From Knufia peltigerae (Eukaryota > Ascomycota > Eurotiomycetes > Chaetothyriales > Trichomeriaceae), in the NCBI GenBank assembly GCA_030247855.1, contig JAPDRN010000039.1, forward strand, positions 208,269 through 272,268: a stretch of DNA of 64,000 bases, written 5' to 3'. This document shows positions 54,863 to 64,000 of this stretch, piece after piece. The translations under genes were made by a program, and so were the position numbers. The notes under the pieces were generated by a model. It was not told where the DNA came from. It worked only from the letters and a program-made list of their open reading frames with translations, and did not search any database. Numbering within the stretch: position 1 is the stretch's first letter; each line of letters starts with the position of its first letter.

Positions 54863-55909
54863 TCACATCAACAGACGCCAAGCACCCAGAATGAGAGCCG
54901 CAGTTCCGGTACAGACACCCCTATTAATGACAGAGGTTAGCATAAAAAGAGGTTTTTTTTGAGAGATATCAATCAATCAAGGAGGTGTAAAGGGTGTAAG
55001 GGCCGGCCCGGCACAAAGGGAAACAACTCACATCAACCACTGCAGGGTCGAAAACTTGACGGCCTCTACACGTTCCCGGAGACCGGCGACTTCCTGTTCG
55101 ATCCGGGCCTCGGTCTCCTTGATCCTCATCTCCTGCCCGTTGGCCTCCTCCCTGATCCTGCCCTTTTCGAGGTTCAGGTCGAGCCGGACGCTGGCCTGGG
55201 TGCGGCCGATCTCGTCCCTCAGCCTGGCGTTGAGCTTCGCCAGGTCGCTCGACAGCCGCTCGTGGCTGGACCGGGTCAGCTGGGCCTCGGTGCTGTCGGC
55301 GTTGGACAGTTCGCTGCGGAGCTTGGCAAAGTCGACCTTTTGGGTGTAGGTGCTCCGCTCGGCGTCCTCCTTCAGGACCATGGTCCGGGTGAGGTTCTGG
55401 ATGGACTCCTCGATGACGTCGTTGAGCACCCGCATCATCGCCACGGCCTGTTCCTCGCTGAACCCCTCGTCCTTGAGGCGCTGCACGAACTTCAGCGTAT
55501 CAAAGTGGTGGTCCTTTTGGCACGCCGCGGTCGCCGAGAACGCCCGCCGGGCCGTCTTGAACGTCGCCACGTACACGCCATTGTGTCGGATGGGCGCAGA
55601 GTCGACGGGGAGGGGTCGGACGGTCCAGGCGCGGGGTGAGCGCGAGGACGGAGACGAAGACTTCGACGGCGCAACGGGCCCCGAAGAGATCGTCGCGGCG
55701 GCGGTGGTGTGTATTGAACGAGACGCGGGACCCTGTCTGAAAGAGGAGGGAGTAGGCTTCTTCTTGAGCGACGACGAAGGTCTCGCGGTGTGCACTGTCC
55801 GTGGCACTGGCTCGACCAGTGAGGCGGTGGCCCTCGTCGTCGTCCAGGTGAGTCGAGGCAAGAGAAAGCGTGGTACTGCCACGGGTTTCGACCCCGTTAT
55901 AGATGACAT
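54863..55909 (-). CDS. Mitochondrial coiled-coil protein, DUF1640 (MCUR1/Fmp32-like)
   Basis: Two exons, 55,909-55,032 and 54,920-54,863, encode 311 residues. The first 120 residues are basic and Ser/Thr/Arg-rich, a likely mitochondrial presequence. The DUF1640 core begins HFDTLKFVQRLKDEGFSEEQ and AVAMMRVLNDVIEESIQNLT, then long coiled coils (LNARLRDEIGRTQASVRLDL, EARIEQEVAGLRERVEAVKF). The short last exon adds GVCTGTAALILGAWRLLM, a C-terminal membrane segment. Without this exon the frame would stop right after LQWLM, so splicing (GTGAGT donor, AATAG acceptor) is well supported. Yeast Fmp32 is tied to cytochrome oxidase assembly, and animal MCUR1 also to the calcium uniporter; which role applies is not known. 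Confidence 0.88.
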
Positions 55910-56507
55910 TCTGCGATCCTAAGACCCTGTACTCGGTGGCGCAGGATAATAGCCCAAAAAATCTTCTCCGTTAGAGAAAACAAGTATACGTAGATGTTCG
56001 AGAGAGAATGTGGGTAGTTTAGGTACTGTATTTGCCCAAAGAGGCGCAGTTTCAACGTCCGGGGAAAATAGGCGGAAGGAAATAATCACAAGGCTTGATT
56101 CGGGGGAGGGAAGAGGTAGTTTTCAGCCAATCATGGTCACGCAAAATAGTCTCGTTCACAAGGCTGACAATGTGAGCCCCTCCCAGCACATGGGCTTTGA
56201 ATTTGTCAATTTGCAGAAGACTCTTCGTAGCATGGTCGCTGAGAGAAACACCAGTAAATGTGCCAGTCAACGTTTTGAACATGTTTCGCCCATGACCACC
56301 AAAAAGGCTGAACATTCTAAAATTTTCTCGAGTCCTTTGAGATAGCTCCTGAGGACGAGTACTCCCTACAGGTAAAGCCTATGGCTTGATTTTCAACTGT
56401 GTACCATGACGAGGCCTTACTGTGTCGTCTTGAAAAAAAAAGTCATATGTAGATGTCTCCCATCGCACCAAGATTCCCAGTCATGCCCTCATTCATCAGC
56501 CTTGCCA
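55910..56507. other. Intergenic, DUF1640-type promoter and SHR3 3' side
   Basis: About 600 bases between two minus-strand genes. An open frame at 56,010-56,345 has no recognisable product. Confidence 0.4.
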
Positions 56508-57258
56508 TCATTTCGTCTTCTTGCCTTCCCTGAGACTACCCTGTCTCTTCACGGTCGCACTCGAGGGGGACTCACTTTCCTTCTTCTCTTGTTCGAGTTT
56601 CTCCTTTTCATGGAAGTCCTTCAGTGCGCGCGCGTCAACACGATCGGCGTACATTTGGCCGACTTGTAGAACCAACACACCAACAAGCACCAACGCCAGG
56701 ATCGTGTTGCTGGCAGCTAGGACCTTGAGGTTGTCCTCACGACCCAGCACTCTGTCGCCCGAATCCGCGTCTTGGCCCTGCATGTTCAGGTTGTCCAATT
56801 GATCTTGATCCATGTTGTTCAATCCTAATCCATACGTGCCGTCGTTGACGATGCGGAGACCTTTGACAATGTTTGCAATGTAGACAATGACCGCGACCAT
56901 GTAGAGCACCAGACTGCCTCCGTCGAAAAGCATGTTGGACTCGGTGGGCTTGTACAGCTTGATGAGCAAACCCAAAAGGCCCGCGGTCAACATGATGTGT
57001 AGGATGCGCTGGATAAGATTCGGCGCATTGTGCAAGAGTTGTAGGTGTGTCTCGATGGCATCAAAGTGCGTGTCCGGCGTAGGCAGTGACGACCAGAGGA
57101 GGGGATAGTCGTAGGGGAAGAGAGAGAAGAGAATGCCCAGGAAGAACGAGACAGCTGCGTGCGCGACTTGTTAGTTTTGTTTCGGTACTAGGTGTTTCTC
57201 AAATGTGATGATACTCACGGCAGATGATGAGGAACGTCGCAAATGGATTGGTAGGCAT
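56508..57258 (-). CDS. SHR3: ER membrane chaperone SHR3 (amino acid permease packaging)
   Basis: Two exons, 57,258-57,219 and 57,154-56,508, give 228 residues. It starts MPTNPFATFLII, spliced to SFFLGILFSLFPYDYPLLW, the conserved Shr3 opening. Four membrane segments can be seen: the N-terminal one, ILHIMLTAGLLGLLIKLY, VLYMVAVIVYIANIVKGLRI and AASNTILALVLVGVLVLQVG. Between TM3 and TM4 is an acidic Asn/Asp-rich loop. The C-terminal tail is charged (KEKLEQEKKESESPS) and ends in KKTK, with lysines at the -3 and -4 positions typical of ER retrieval. In yeast Shr3 folds amino acid permeases and loads them into COPII vesicles. Confidence 0.92.
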
Positions 57259-60200
57259 TCTGACAAGGTACAGACACTCGTCTCGATATGTTTGTTGAGA
57301 AGCTGAAAAGTTTGGTTGTAGGTGAAATTGCAGTCGAAATGTACTTAGGTATCCAAAGATTGCACTTCAGCTGAACATGCGCCGAAATACTTCCAAGTCA
57401 CCCAACAAAGTGCCACAGTATATACACAAGAAGAGGAGAGATCTAGACAGATTATCTGAAGTAATGAAGCAAAAGTCAGAATAATCAAGCCAAGAAAAAG
57501 TCGTTGAGAGTGTAGAAAGATGCTCTTGGTATTCAGGAGCTTAGAAGACAGGCTTGTTCATAGTTCATAAAGTGGTGTTGCATTTTCGGTTCAACTTCAT
57601 CTATTGTGGTTGGTGGCGGGAGGCGATAAGCGATAAGAGCTTGGACGGATTTACCCGGCAACAGCTTCTTTTTCCCCCCAAGTACAAGTACGGAATACAG
57701 AACGCATCCATCCAATGTCATGACCTACTTCTAGATGGCATCAGATGCCGAGCCGTTGTCTTACAGCTACATCATCACGGTTTATGGTATTTATGTGTTT
57801 GGAAAGGTGAGCTGAGTGAGCAGAAAGGAGTCAAGAATATCTTGATACACCATCAATGGCACAAGAACGTCACCAGAACGAAGGGGACAAAATACCAAAG
57901 ACCTGGCAAGGTCTCTCTCATGTACACCTGATTTTGGGCAATCGTTGATCAACATGTTATTGTCATGACAGGCGGCGGCAGAGCCAGTTGATCTTCTTCC
58001 ATGCCCTATCATGCCTCGATATCATTTTTACACTACAAGACAATTGCATCGCTCGATTTCATGCAGGACTGTCGAAATTAGACGATTTCTCCCGGGTCCT
58101 TACTTGATTCTCTGGATATAACTGAGTCGGCAGCACTTGTCAGCAATATAATATTCCGCTCACAAGAATTAAAACAGCTCCGCGAGACGAGGTTGTGAAA
58201 AAAAAAACACATTGGAGCCCCTGTCAAGGCATGGTCATCACAAATCCTCTTTCCCCTCCAATGATGGCATAGAATGCGTGAGGGAGAAGGATTTGGTCTT
58301 TTCGCATCCCATCATCCTGGCGCTATGACGACGTCGTCTGATTGGCAATAGGGGCTGATCGTGGAGCAATGAAAGCGAAGCAAGGCAGATCTTTAATCTG
58401 CGTTGTTGCCTGCGCCTTGTCTGAAACGACTTTCAAGGTCACACGCCACAGCAGAAAGGCACTCATCCTCAAGCAATTCTAAGCTTGCCCTAGATCGTCG
58501 ATGTCTATGGTGCTGTCATGCCCTTCATGGCGGAATAGTTTGATAGCATGACGAAAAAGGATTGTTTTTCCCACCCGAAACGCTATCCCCAGGATCCACT
58601 GGTTGCTCGTGTTGATGCAAGTCATCGCCCATGTACAGACAGCGCTTGCGTAGAGACAAAAGCCCGTTCAACAGTCGTGGAGATCTCCATCCGATTGGTC
58701 ACCGGAGAGCCGTCCATCCGGACATCCCCTGTACAGGCGAACAGTGATTCATGATCACGCCAATAGCTCAGCGATTGCCACAGTGTAGTAGCCAATCCTT
58801 ATTCAGCCTCACAATCCGTGAGGGTCGATGACATTACCCTTCGATTGACTGGACGTGCGTCCCGTTTGTGAATCAGTGTTGCAAAATTCATCACACAACT
58901 GGCGGCTTGCGTGGGAGATGAGATCCTGCTGCTGAAGCATATCAATTGATTGGATCTTGAAATGTGGTCTTCTGAGACATCATATCACTGCTGGAAAACA
59001 ATCAACTCAGACCCAGGCTATTGGTGCCCAAAGTGATGGCGCGCGCTCTGGCAACATGGTCGACGCAGGGAAGGGAAGCGATGAATGTTTTCGTCCACTG
59101 AGGCGGCCGAGAAGCTATAGCGCCCGATGCAGTCCAGGCCGTGATGCAAGATATGCGAAAGAGCTGTGCCGCGCGCTCAAGGCGAGCATATCTGCAATAC
59201 CTCATCTGGCCATCCAATCTGATTTTGCGCCGTGCAGCTGCAACGAATCAGGAAATCAAAAGCCATATAGCGGCTAAAACCTGTATCATGGAAAACAAGG
59301 CAACAAAACAATAGAGATGGCCAGGTGGTCAGCGGCTTACCAACTGGATAGATAAAATCCACGTGCCCGCCTCTGATGCTCCTGCACAACGCATGTGAAT
59401 GTGCTCTACAGTCGCTCTGTCTCTCCTCGAATCCAAGTCCGTTACTCACCGAGCACGATCATACCATTCCACGCCTGGATACTTTGCAAGCACCACGGTT
59501 GACCTAATAGTGGAGGCCGATTCTTACCGAACACCACCTGCTTCTTTCCTGGCAAACGCCTTTCGCCTGTCGACGTCTAGCCCGCTAGGCTGAGCGTGTT
59601 GAGGCCGACAGGGAAAGGAAAACAAACAACACTGCATACTTCGAGCTTGCATTGCCAATTGTCCTGCTGCTGCTGCTGCTGCTGCCGCCGCCTGCAGTAG
59701 TTCTCGCGAGTCACAGTTGGAGGCCTCGGCGTCGAATCAGCATACGCCGCGACGACGAGCTGAAGGGTTGAGCTGGTCGGATGTGGACAGGGTGAAGCCA
59801 ATCAATCAGCTGCCAAGGACTATTCTTGTCGTCGAAGGCAGATCCATCAGATCCACTTCCCTTTCCCCTTTGCCGCCGGCGGCAACAGGAGCAAACTTGA
59901 CCAACAACAGGAGTTGATCCCGCACTCCCCCCGGTCATCCCGCTGTTTTAACGCGCGCCTTTGACCTATCTCGACTGTCCAACACCATCCGTCCCTCGAT
60001 CCTTTTTTCCACTCGGCACCATTCTTTCCTCCCTTCACCACCACCTGTTCCCTCGGATCCTTCGTTCTTCACTTCTGCTGCCGTCATTCAGTGTCTTTTT
60101 CGACCAGGCGCCTCCAGGCCAACCACTCTCATTGCTCCATTTCTTCGCCGGCTGGCCCTGCACACGGATCTTGTTCTCTTCGTACCATTTACGCGCCAGA

Positions 60201-60521
60201 CGATCTCCAGTCATAGCTGGCTGCTCACCTGCCAACTACTCACCGGTCTACTGCGCCTTGTCCATGCGCCGGTAGCTAGGCTGGACTCATCCTGGTCAAG
60301 CTGGTGGGTGTCAGTACGAGCTACTGCTGTGCGAGCTGTATCTGCCCAGAAATAGATCAAGCGTCGCTCCCTTCTGTCTACTGTCTTCTTACCCTTCTTC
60401 CCTTACGGAACGATCCTCTCCTCCCTGCGCCAGTTTCCGTCAGGTCTCTCATCCACCGACCTCCCCGGATTCGCGACGTCAAAAGGCTTCAAGGACCGAC
60501 TCTCTCGTTGTCGTCGTCAAG
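57259..60521. other. Long stretch without a supported gene
   Basis: This 3.26 kb holds the SHR3 promoter on the left. Bases from about 59,930 to 60,520 on the right are strongly pyrimidine-rich and look like a long 5' leader of the next gene. A CTG-repeat occurs at 59,666-59,681. In the middle I found no domain, no tRNA and no repeat. Open frames of 60-125 codons exist on both strands but show no consistent composition. Confidence 0.45.
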
Positions 60522-61313
60522 ATGCCTGCTGTGACGAGACCGGTGCTTCCTCCCCTCCAGACCCCCAAGACGGCCTCATTCCCCTCCGAGATTGTGAACA
60601 CTCCGGTGTCATGTGTACCAGCAATGATCAAACAGGAGAGTGCTGGAACGCCCATCACCCCTCCAGTCGCCTACACCGACTTTCTCAAGGCTTTGACACC
60701 GGTGCTGGCGAGTCCTCCATCGACGGGAGCTCTGCAAAGATCGTTGTCTGATGAATCGACAAGTACCAGAAACTCCATGATCTCTAATACCTCTACCTCA
60801 TCCAGTTTGTCCTCAGCGAAAAGCGAAAGCCACAAGTCGCCAGCAGGTTCTGTACCGCCAACGCCAGATGCTCGCCGCAACCTTAGGCGGCTTCGCATAC
60901 CTCACTCCCCGGCCTTTTCACCCAATACATGTGGCCCCTCTCCGCGTACCGCATTCAGTGGTATGAGCGCTGGCAGCATGATCTACTCCCCCTTTTCTCC
61001 TGCAGATTACCGCTATTTCGATGCTCCTAGGAGTGCATGTTCTAAACCAGTCAGCGTACGGTCTGTCATGACGAGGACGGTTGTCTACAAACGATCACCT
61101 CCTCTGGACCCAGCACCCAAGGGAAAGAAGCGCAAACTCGACACCTCTGATATGCCTCCTCCGTCAGCCACGAAGGAACCCATGGGAATTTCGGTGGATA
61201 AATTCCCCTCCACATTGATCGACTCGTCCTCAACAATTGCGGCCTCGCCTGAAGCACTGAGTGTTAGCACCCCGACTACTGTTTCTACACCGACAGCTGT
61301 CGCATCAACTTAA
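60522..61313 (+). CDS. Ser/Pro/Thr-rich protein of unknown function
   Basis: One exon encodes 263 residues: MPAVTRPVLPPLQTPKTASF, then TPITPPVAYTDFLKALTPVL. A Ser-rich region (STSSSLSSAKSESHKSPAGS) and a basic block, RRNLRRLRIPHSPAFSPNTC, come next. The middle block SPRTAFSGMSAGSMIYSPFS with PADYRYFDAPRSA looks conserved, and VVYKRSPPLDPAPKGKKRKL contains a probable nuclear localisation signal. I believe similar proteins occur widely in Pezizomycotina, but I know no function. Many Ser-Pro and Thr-Pro pairs suggest control by proline-directed kinases. The start is the first ATG after a pyrimidine-rich leader with several short upstream frames. Confidence 0.75.
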   Translation: MPAVTRPVLPPLQTPKTASFPSEIVNTPVSCVPAMIKQESAGTPITPPVAYTDFLKALTPVLASPPSTGALQRSLSDESTSTRNSMISNTSTSSSLSSAKSESHKSPAGSVPPTPDARRNLRRLRIPHSPAFSPNTCGPSPRTAFSGMSAGSMIYSPFSPADYRYFDAPRSACSKPVSVRSVMTRTVVYKRSPPLDPAPKGKKRKLDTSDMPPPSATKEPMGISVDKFPSTLIDSSSTIAASPEALSVSTPTTVSTPTAVAST

Positions 61314-64000
61314 TTATCGCATGTCTCTGGTGGATAGTGTCAACGTATCGACACAAATCATCTCAGCAGGCAAAAAATCTATCTTGCTCACGACTTGACT
61401 CGTTCCGAGTCTCTAACGATGTGTCCATTTGATTTCTTTTGTACATGATACCACATGAGGTTCCGCGAGGGCGCTCGGCGTACGGGTACGACGAGTCACG
61501 ACATATAGCCGGAATGAATACGTCACCATGAACTTGGTTGGAAATTCGTCAACCGACTGACTGTGCCAGAGGTTGGCAAACGGCGCAGTTCTTATTGTTC
61601 ATTTTCTTTACGTTTTTGCAATCTTGAGCATGGATCCGTGGTTGGATATCTGAAAAGCACTGCTCTTCTCTGGTTTCGAAATGGGGTTGATAATCCGCAG
61701 CCGGATTCTACGGAAATGAAGATGTATGATTTGGAAAAATCCCGAGGTGGGCAATCAATCACTTAATTTACCATCCTCGAGAGTGTAAGGAGGAGCGTGA
61801 GCTTCGGCCCAGGAATGCAAATGGCATACTGATTTCTCATTGCATGCTATTTTCAGAGCACTTTTCCCAGCACACAAAGTTTTTATTTATGCGAAACGTA
61901 CAGTGCCAGTGAAGCGATGCAACGCAAGACAGAAAAAAACGTGGCAAAGAGCCGCGTTCTGGGGTTCTCGGCGACTTGGGCTGAGGCTGCGCGCTCAATC
62001 GACGATTCAGCTTTCAAGACGAGATTTTGAACTTCTCTTCATTCGCTGACGATCATGTATGATTACGTAGATATGCGAGTCAAGTGTTTGTCTGCCGATA
62101 CTACTGTACCTTGTGTATGATTTAAGAGAATGACGAATGGAGGGGGTACTGAAAGGGTGGTCTGTTTATTGGTTTCTATTGGTGGAGGTTGTTATAGGAG
62201 GTGTGGAAGGCATGTCAACCAGTGGGAAGTCTGAGAACGGTAACCACCAAAAACAGTCCTCTCCGAGACGTTTGGGACTTTTGAATGACCCCAAAAGTCG
62301 TGTTCGGTAGTAAGCCTGAGGCTTGCCGGACACCTCATTCACACCGAGGGGTTAGGTTAGTTAATACGAGTGATCGTGAAGAATGACTCGGTGTTCCAGA
62401 AAGAGAGACCAAGTTCTTCAGTCGACATCACCGAGATGGTCAAACTTCAGGGGGAGCTTAACTGTTGACAATGTACCTTTGCTGCATCAATCACTCTCAC
62501 GACGAGACGGTACATGCAGATCACCGTTCTCTACCTACGGAGAAAAGTACTTGTGATTGAAGATCTCGGGGATTCGAAAAACAAACTCGGCAGAAAACAT
62601 GAAAGAGACAAGGGGGGGAGAGGGACGGCGGTGGAGGGGGGGGGCTCGTCGCTCAGCAAAAGCGGCGCGAACGATTTCATCCTTTTACATCCCCCCCAAC
62701 CCATCTAGATAACTTACCCACCCCACCCACCCTTATCCTTCTCCCTGGGTTTGCCTCGTGCTTTTTGCTTGTATTATTTTGCCAACGCACAAGTAAGGCC
62801 AAGGATCAGCGAGGCTAAAACCGCATCTCCGAACCTGGTCTGGTATGGGAGGTGTTTTGGGTTCAGTTCAGTCAAGTCTCTAGCGTCGTCTCAAGGGGAG
62901 AAGAAAGTGTGACGATTGGGTTGGCGTTCGAACCTGGGACGTGTGTGTGTCTGTGTGTGTGTTGTGTGTGTGTCCACCGTACCGCATCGCTGGAACCGTA
63001 CCAACTACAAGTAGTCCGTTTTTACCTTTTGGTGGTGACCGTGACAGGGATGTAGACCGGCAGAGTGTTTTATTTTCGATGGGTACAGTAGGTCGCATGA
63101 ACGTGGGCGCTTAATCGGTCACCGTCAGCCAGTCGAAACCAAAGGATGGAGTTTGGTGTTTTGGATAACCGGTGAAGGGAGAATGATTGGGAAATGGCAA
63201 GGGTTTCCTGGTCCTGGTCTGTCAGGCTTTGCTTGTTCAAGTTGAGATATGACAACGAATGAACAACCTAGAAATATGTGGGGACAAAAGGGGGCCGGCG
63301 CTTAAACATCACGACCTTGTTACGAGAGTATGAGAGTAACCTCTCTCTCTCTGTCTACCCTTTTTACCTCTTTTTCTAAAACAGATAACCCTTCCAACGA
63401 ATCTGCAGGTTGTATTGCTTCGTACTCCAAGAAGAAATGCATCGACAAAGCCTGCCCAGGTTTATCGATACAGAACTAAACCAGCGAGGTGTTGCTTCGG
63501 ATCCTATTGTTAGACCAGAAAAACAAGGCCAGCGTTGCAAAAAGCATAGCATTAGCGAGTTTCGAGCGTGGTCGAGTGGAGGGACCAGGCCACGCGACGC
63601 GACGCGATGCACCGCAATGCGTGTGACGTTTTCTCTTTTTTGGGGGGGGGGGGTTCTTTTTTCATGCACCTAAAGAGTTCGGTTGCACCGCAGGACAGAA
63701 ACTATGCATGCCCTCACCTTGTAGTGTCAGAAACAACTCGTTGGGTGTAAGTATCAGCAAATGAGCCGAGGGAGGCCGGGGGCTCAGAGCAGAGCTTCTT
63801 TTACCGAATGGTTGTGACTTTACTTCGTAAAAGGGTGTCCAGTACAGTACTATCACTTGGACATGTGATCAATTGCCTTTTCTGGTCTGCTAGTCCGTCA
63901 AAGCATCAAGTACCCCGTACCTCGTCTACTTGTGGGTACCGAAATTAGCAATGCCAAAGCTCAAGAATTTTGGGCTCTATATTATATATATATATAAATG
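61314..64000. other. Right-end stretch without a supported gene
   Basis: 2.7 kb. It contains a pair of small hairpins at 62,276-62,324, a G-rich patch (62,610-62,650), a GT microsatellite (62,941-62,973), a CT run near 63,340, a 13-base G-run near 63,642 and a terminal AT run (63,978-63,996). Open frames up to 97 codons on either strand have no recognisable product. The gene to which this flanking DNA belongs probably lies beyond the right edge. Confidence 0.45.
62941..62973. repeat. GT microsatellite
   Basis: Imperfect GT repeat, interrupted once by CT and once by TT. It forms a visible Cys/Val-coding artefact in one plus-strand frame. Confidence 0.8.

Noticed and set aside
54959..55639. 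226-codon plus-strand frame
   Set aside because: It is antisense to the DUF1640-type gene, which has a clear mitochondrial coiled-coil product and a spliced membrane tail.
61563..62708. Short plus-strand frames at the right end
   Set aside because: They are 60-70 codons with no similarity that I recognise and no consistent codon bias.
62915..62945. GTTCGAACCTGG, resembling a tRNA T-loop
   Set aside because: The flanking bases do not form a T stem, and no acceptor stem or anticodon arm can be drawn. The same holds for GTTCGAACCC near 31,712.

Overview
The window reads as a nuclear contig of a filamentous ascomycete (Pezizomycotina). Most genes carry one to six short introns of about 50-80 bases with GT donors and CTAAC/CTGAC-like branch points. 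The gene set includes HET, CFEM-GPI and Zn2Cys6 genes that are typical of this group. A Eurotiomycete, perhaps of the Chaetothyriales, is my guess, but the sequence alone does not prove it. About 27 protein genes can be supported. Exon boundaries were placed by eye from splice signals, reading phase and family conservation, and no alignment was run.

Bases 1-20,000 are mostly housekeeping. In order they hold the 5' end of a TYR1-like prephenate dehydrogenase, ribosomal protein S14, the U5 snRNP factor AAR2, ribosomal protein S16, mitochondrial ribosomal protein uL13m, peroxisomal urate oxidase, the TORC2 subunit Tsc11/Rictor, a RING plus LON-domain protein, a mitochondrial thioredoxin-fold protein, a small cupin and a basic Ser/Arg-repeat protein. 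S16 and uL13m share a head-to-head promoter that contains a perfect 11-bp inverted repeat around a TATA-like loop.

Bases 20,000-44,000 are more accessory. They hold an SDR, a decayed piggyBac-like transposase end, an alpha/beta hydrolase with Cys at the nucleophile position, a Zn2Cys6 regulator, ILM1, a CFEM-GPI protein, a HET-domain protein, an MFS transporter, the conserved 14-3-3 gene (with an 8-nt micro-exon), a second SDR, and a C2H2/Zn2Cys6 regulator divergent from that SDR. A tandem array of six 13-bp CGG-containing units lies in the hydrolase promoter, next to the Zn2Cys6 gene. SDR, hydrolase, array and regulator could form a small regulated catabolic module; this is inference.

Bases 44,000-61,300 return to conserved functions: a SERCA-type Ca2+-ATPase, an Atg28-like coiled-coil protein, eukaryotic-type phosphopantetheine adenylyltransferase, a DCAF7/WDR68-like WD40 protein, a mitochondrial DUF1640/MCUR1-like protein, the ER permease chaperone SHR3 and a conserved Ser/Pro-rich protein of unknown function. 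Two long stretches, 57,259-60,521 and 61,314-64,000, hold no gene I can support. No tRNA, rRNA, CRISPR array or intact transposon was recognised. A short element, TACGGAGTA, and a second palindrome, TACCTAGGTA, recur in intergenic DNA and never in an assigned exon that I noticed.
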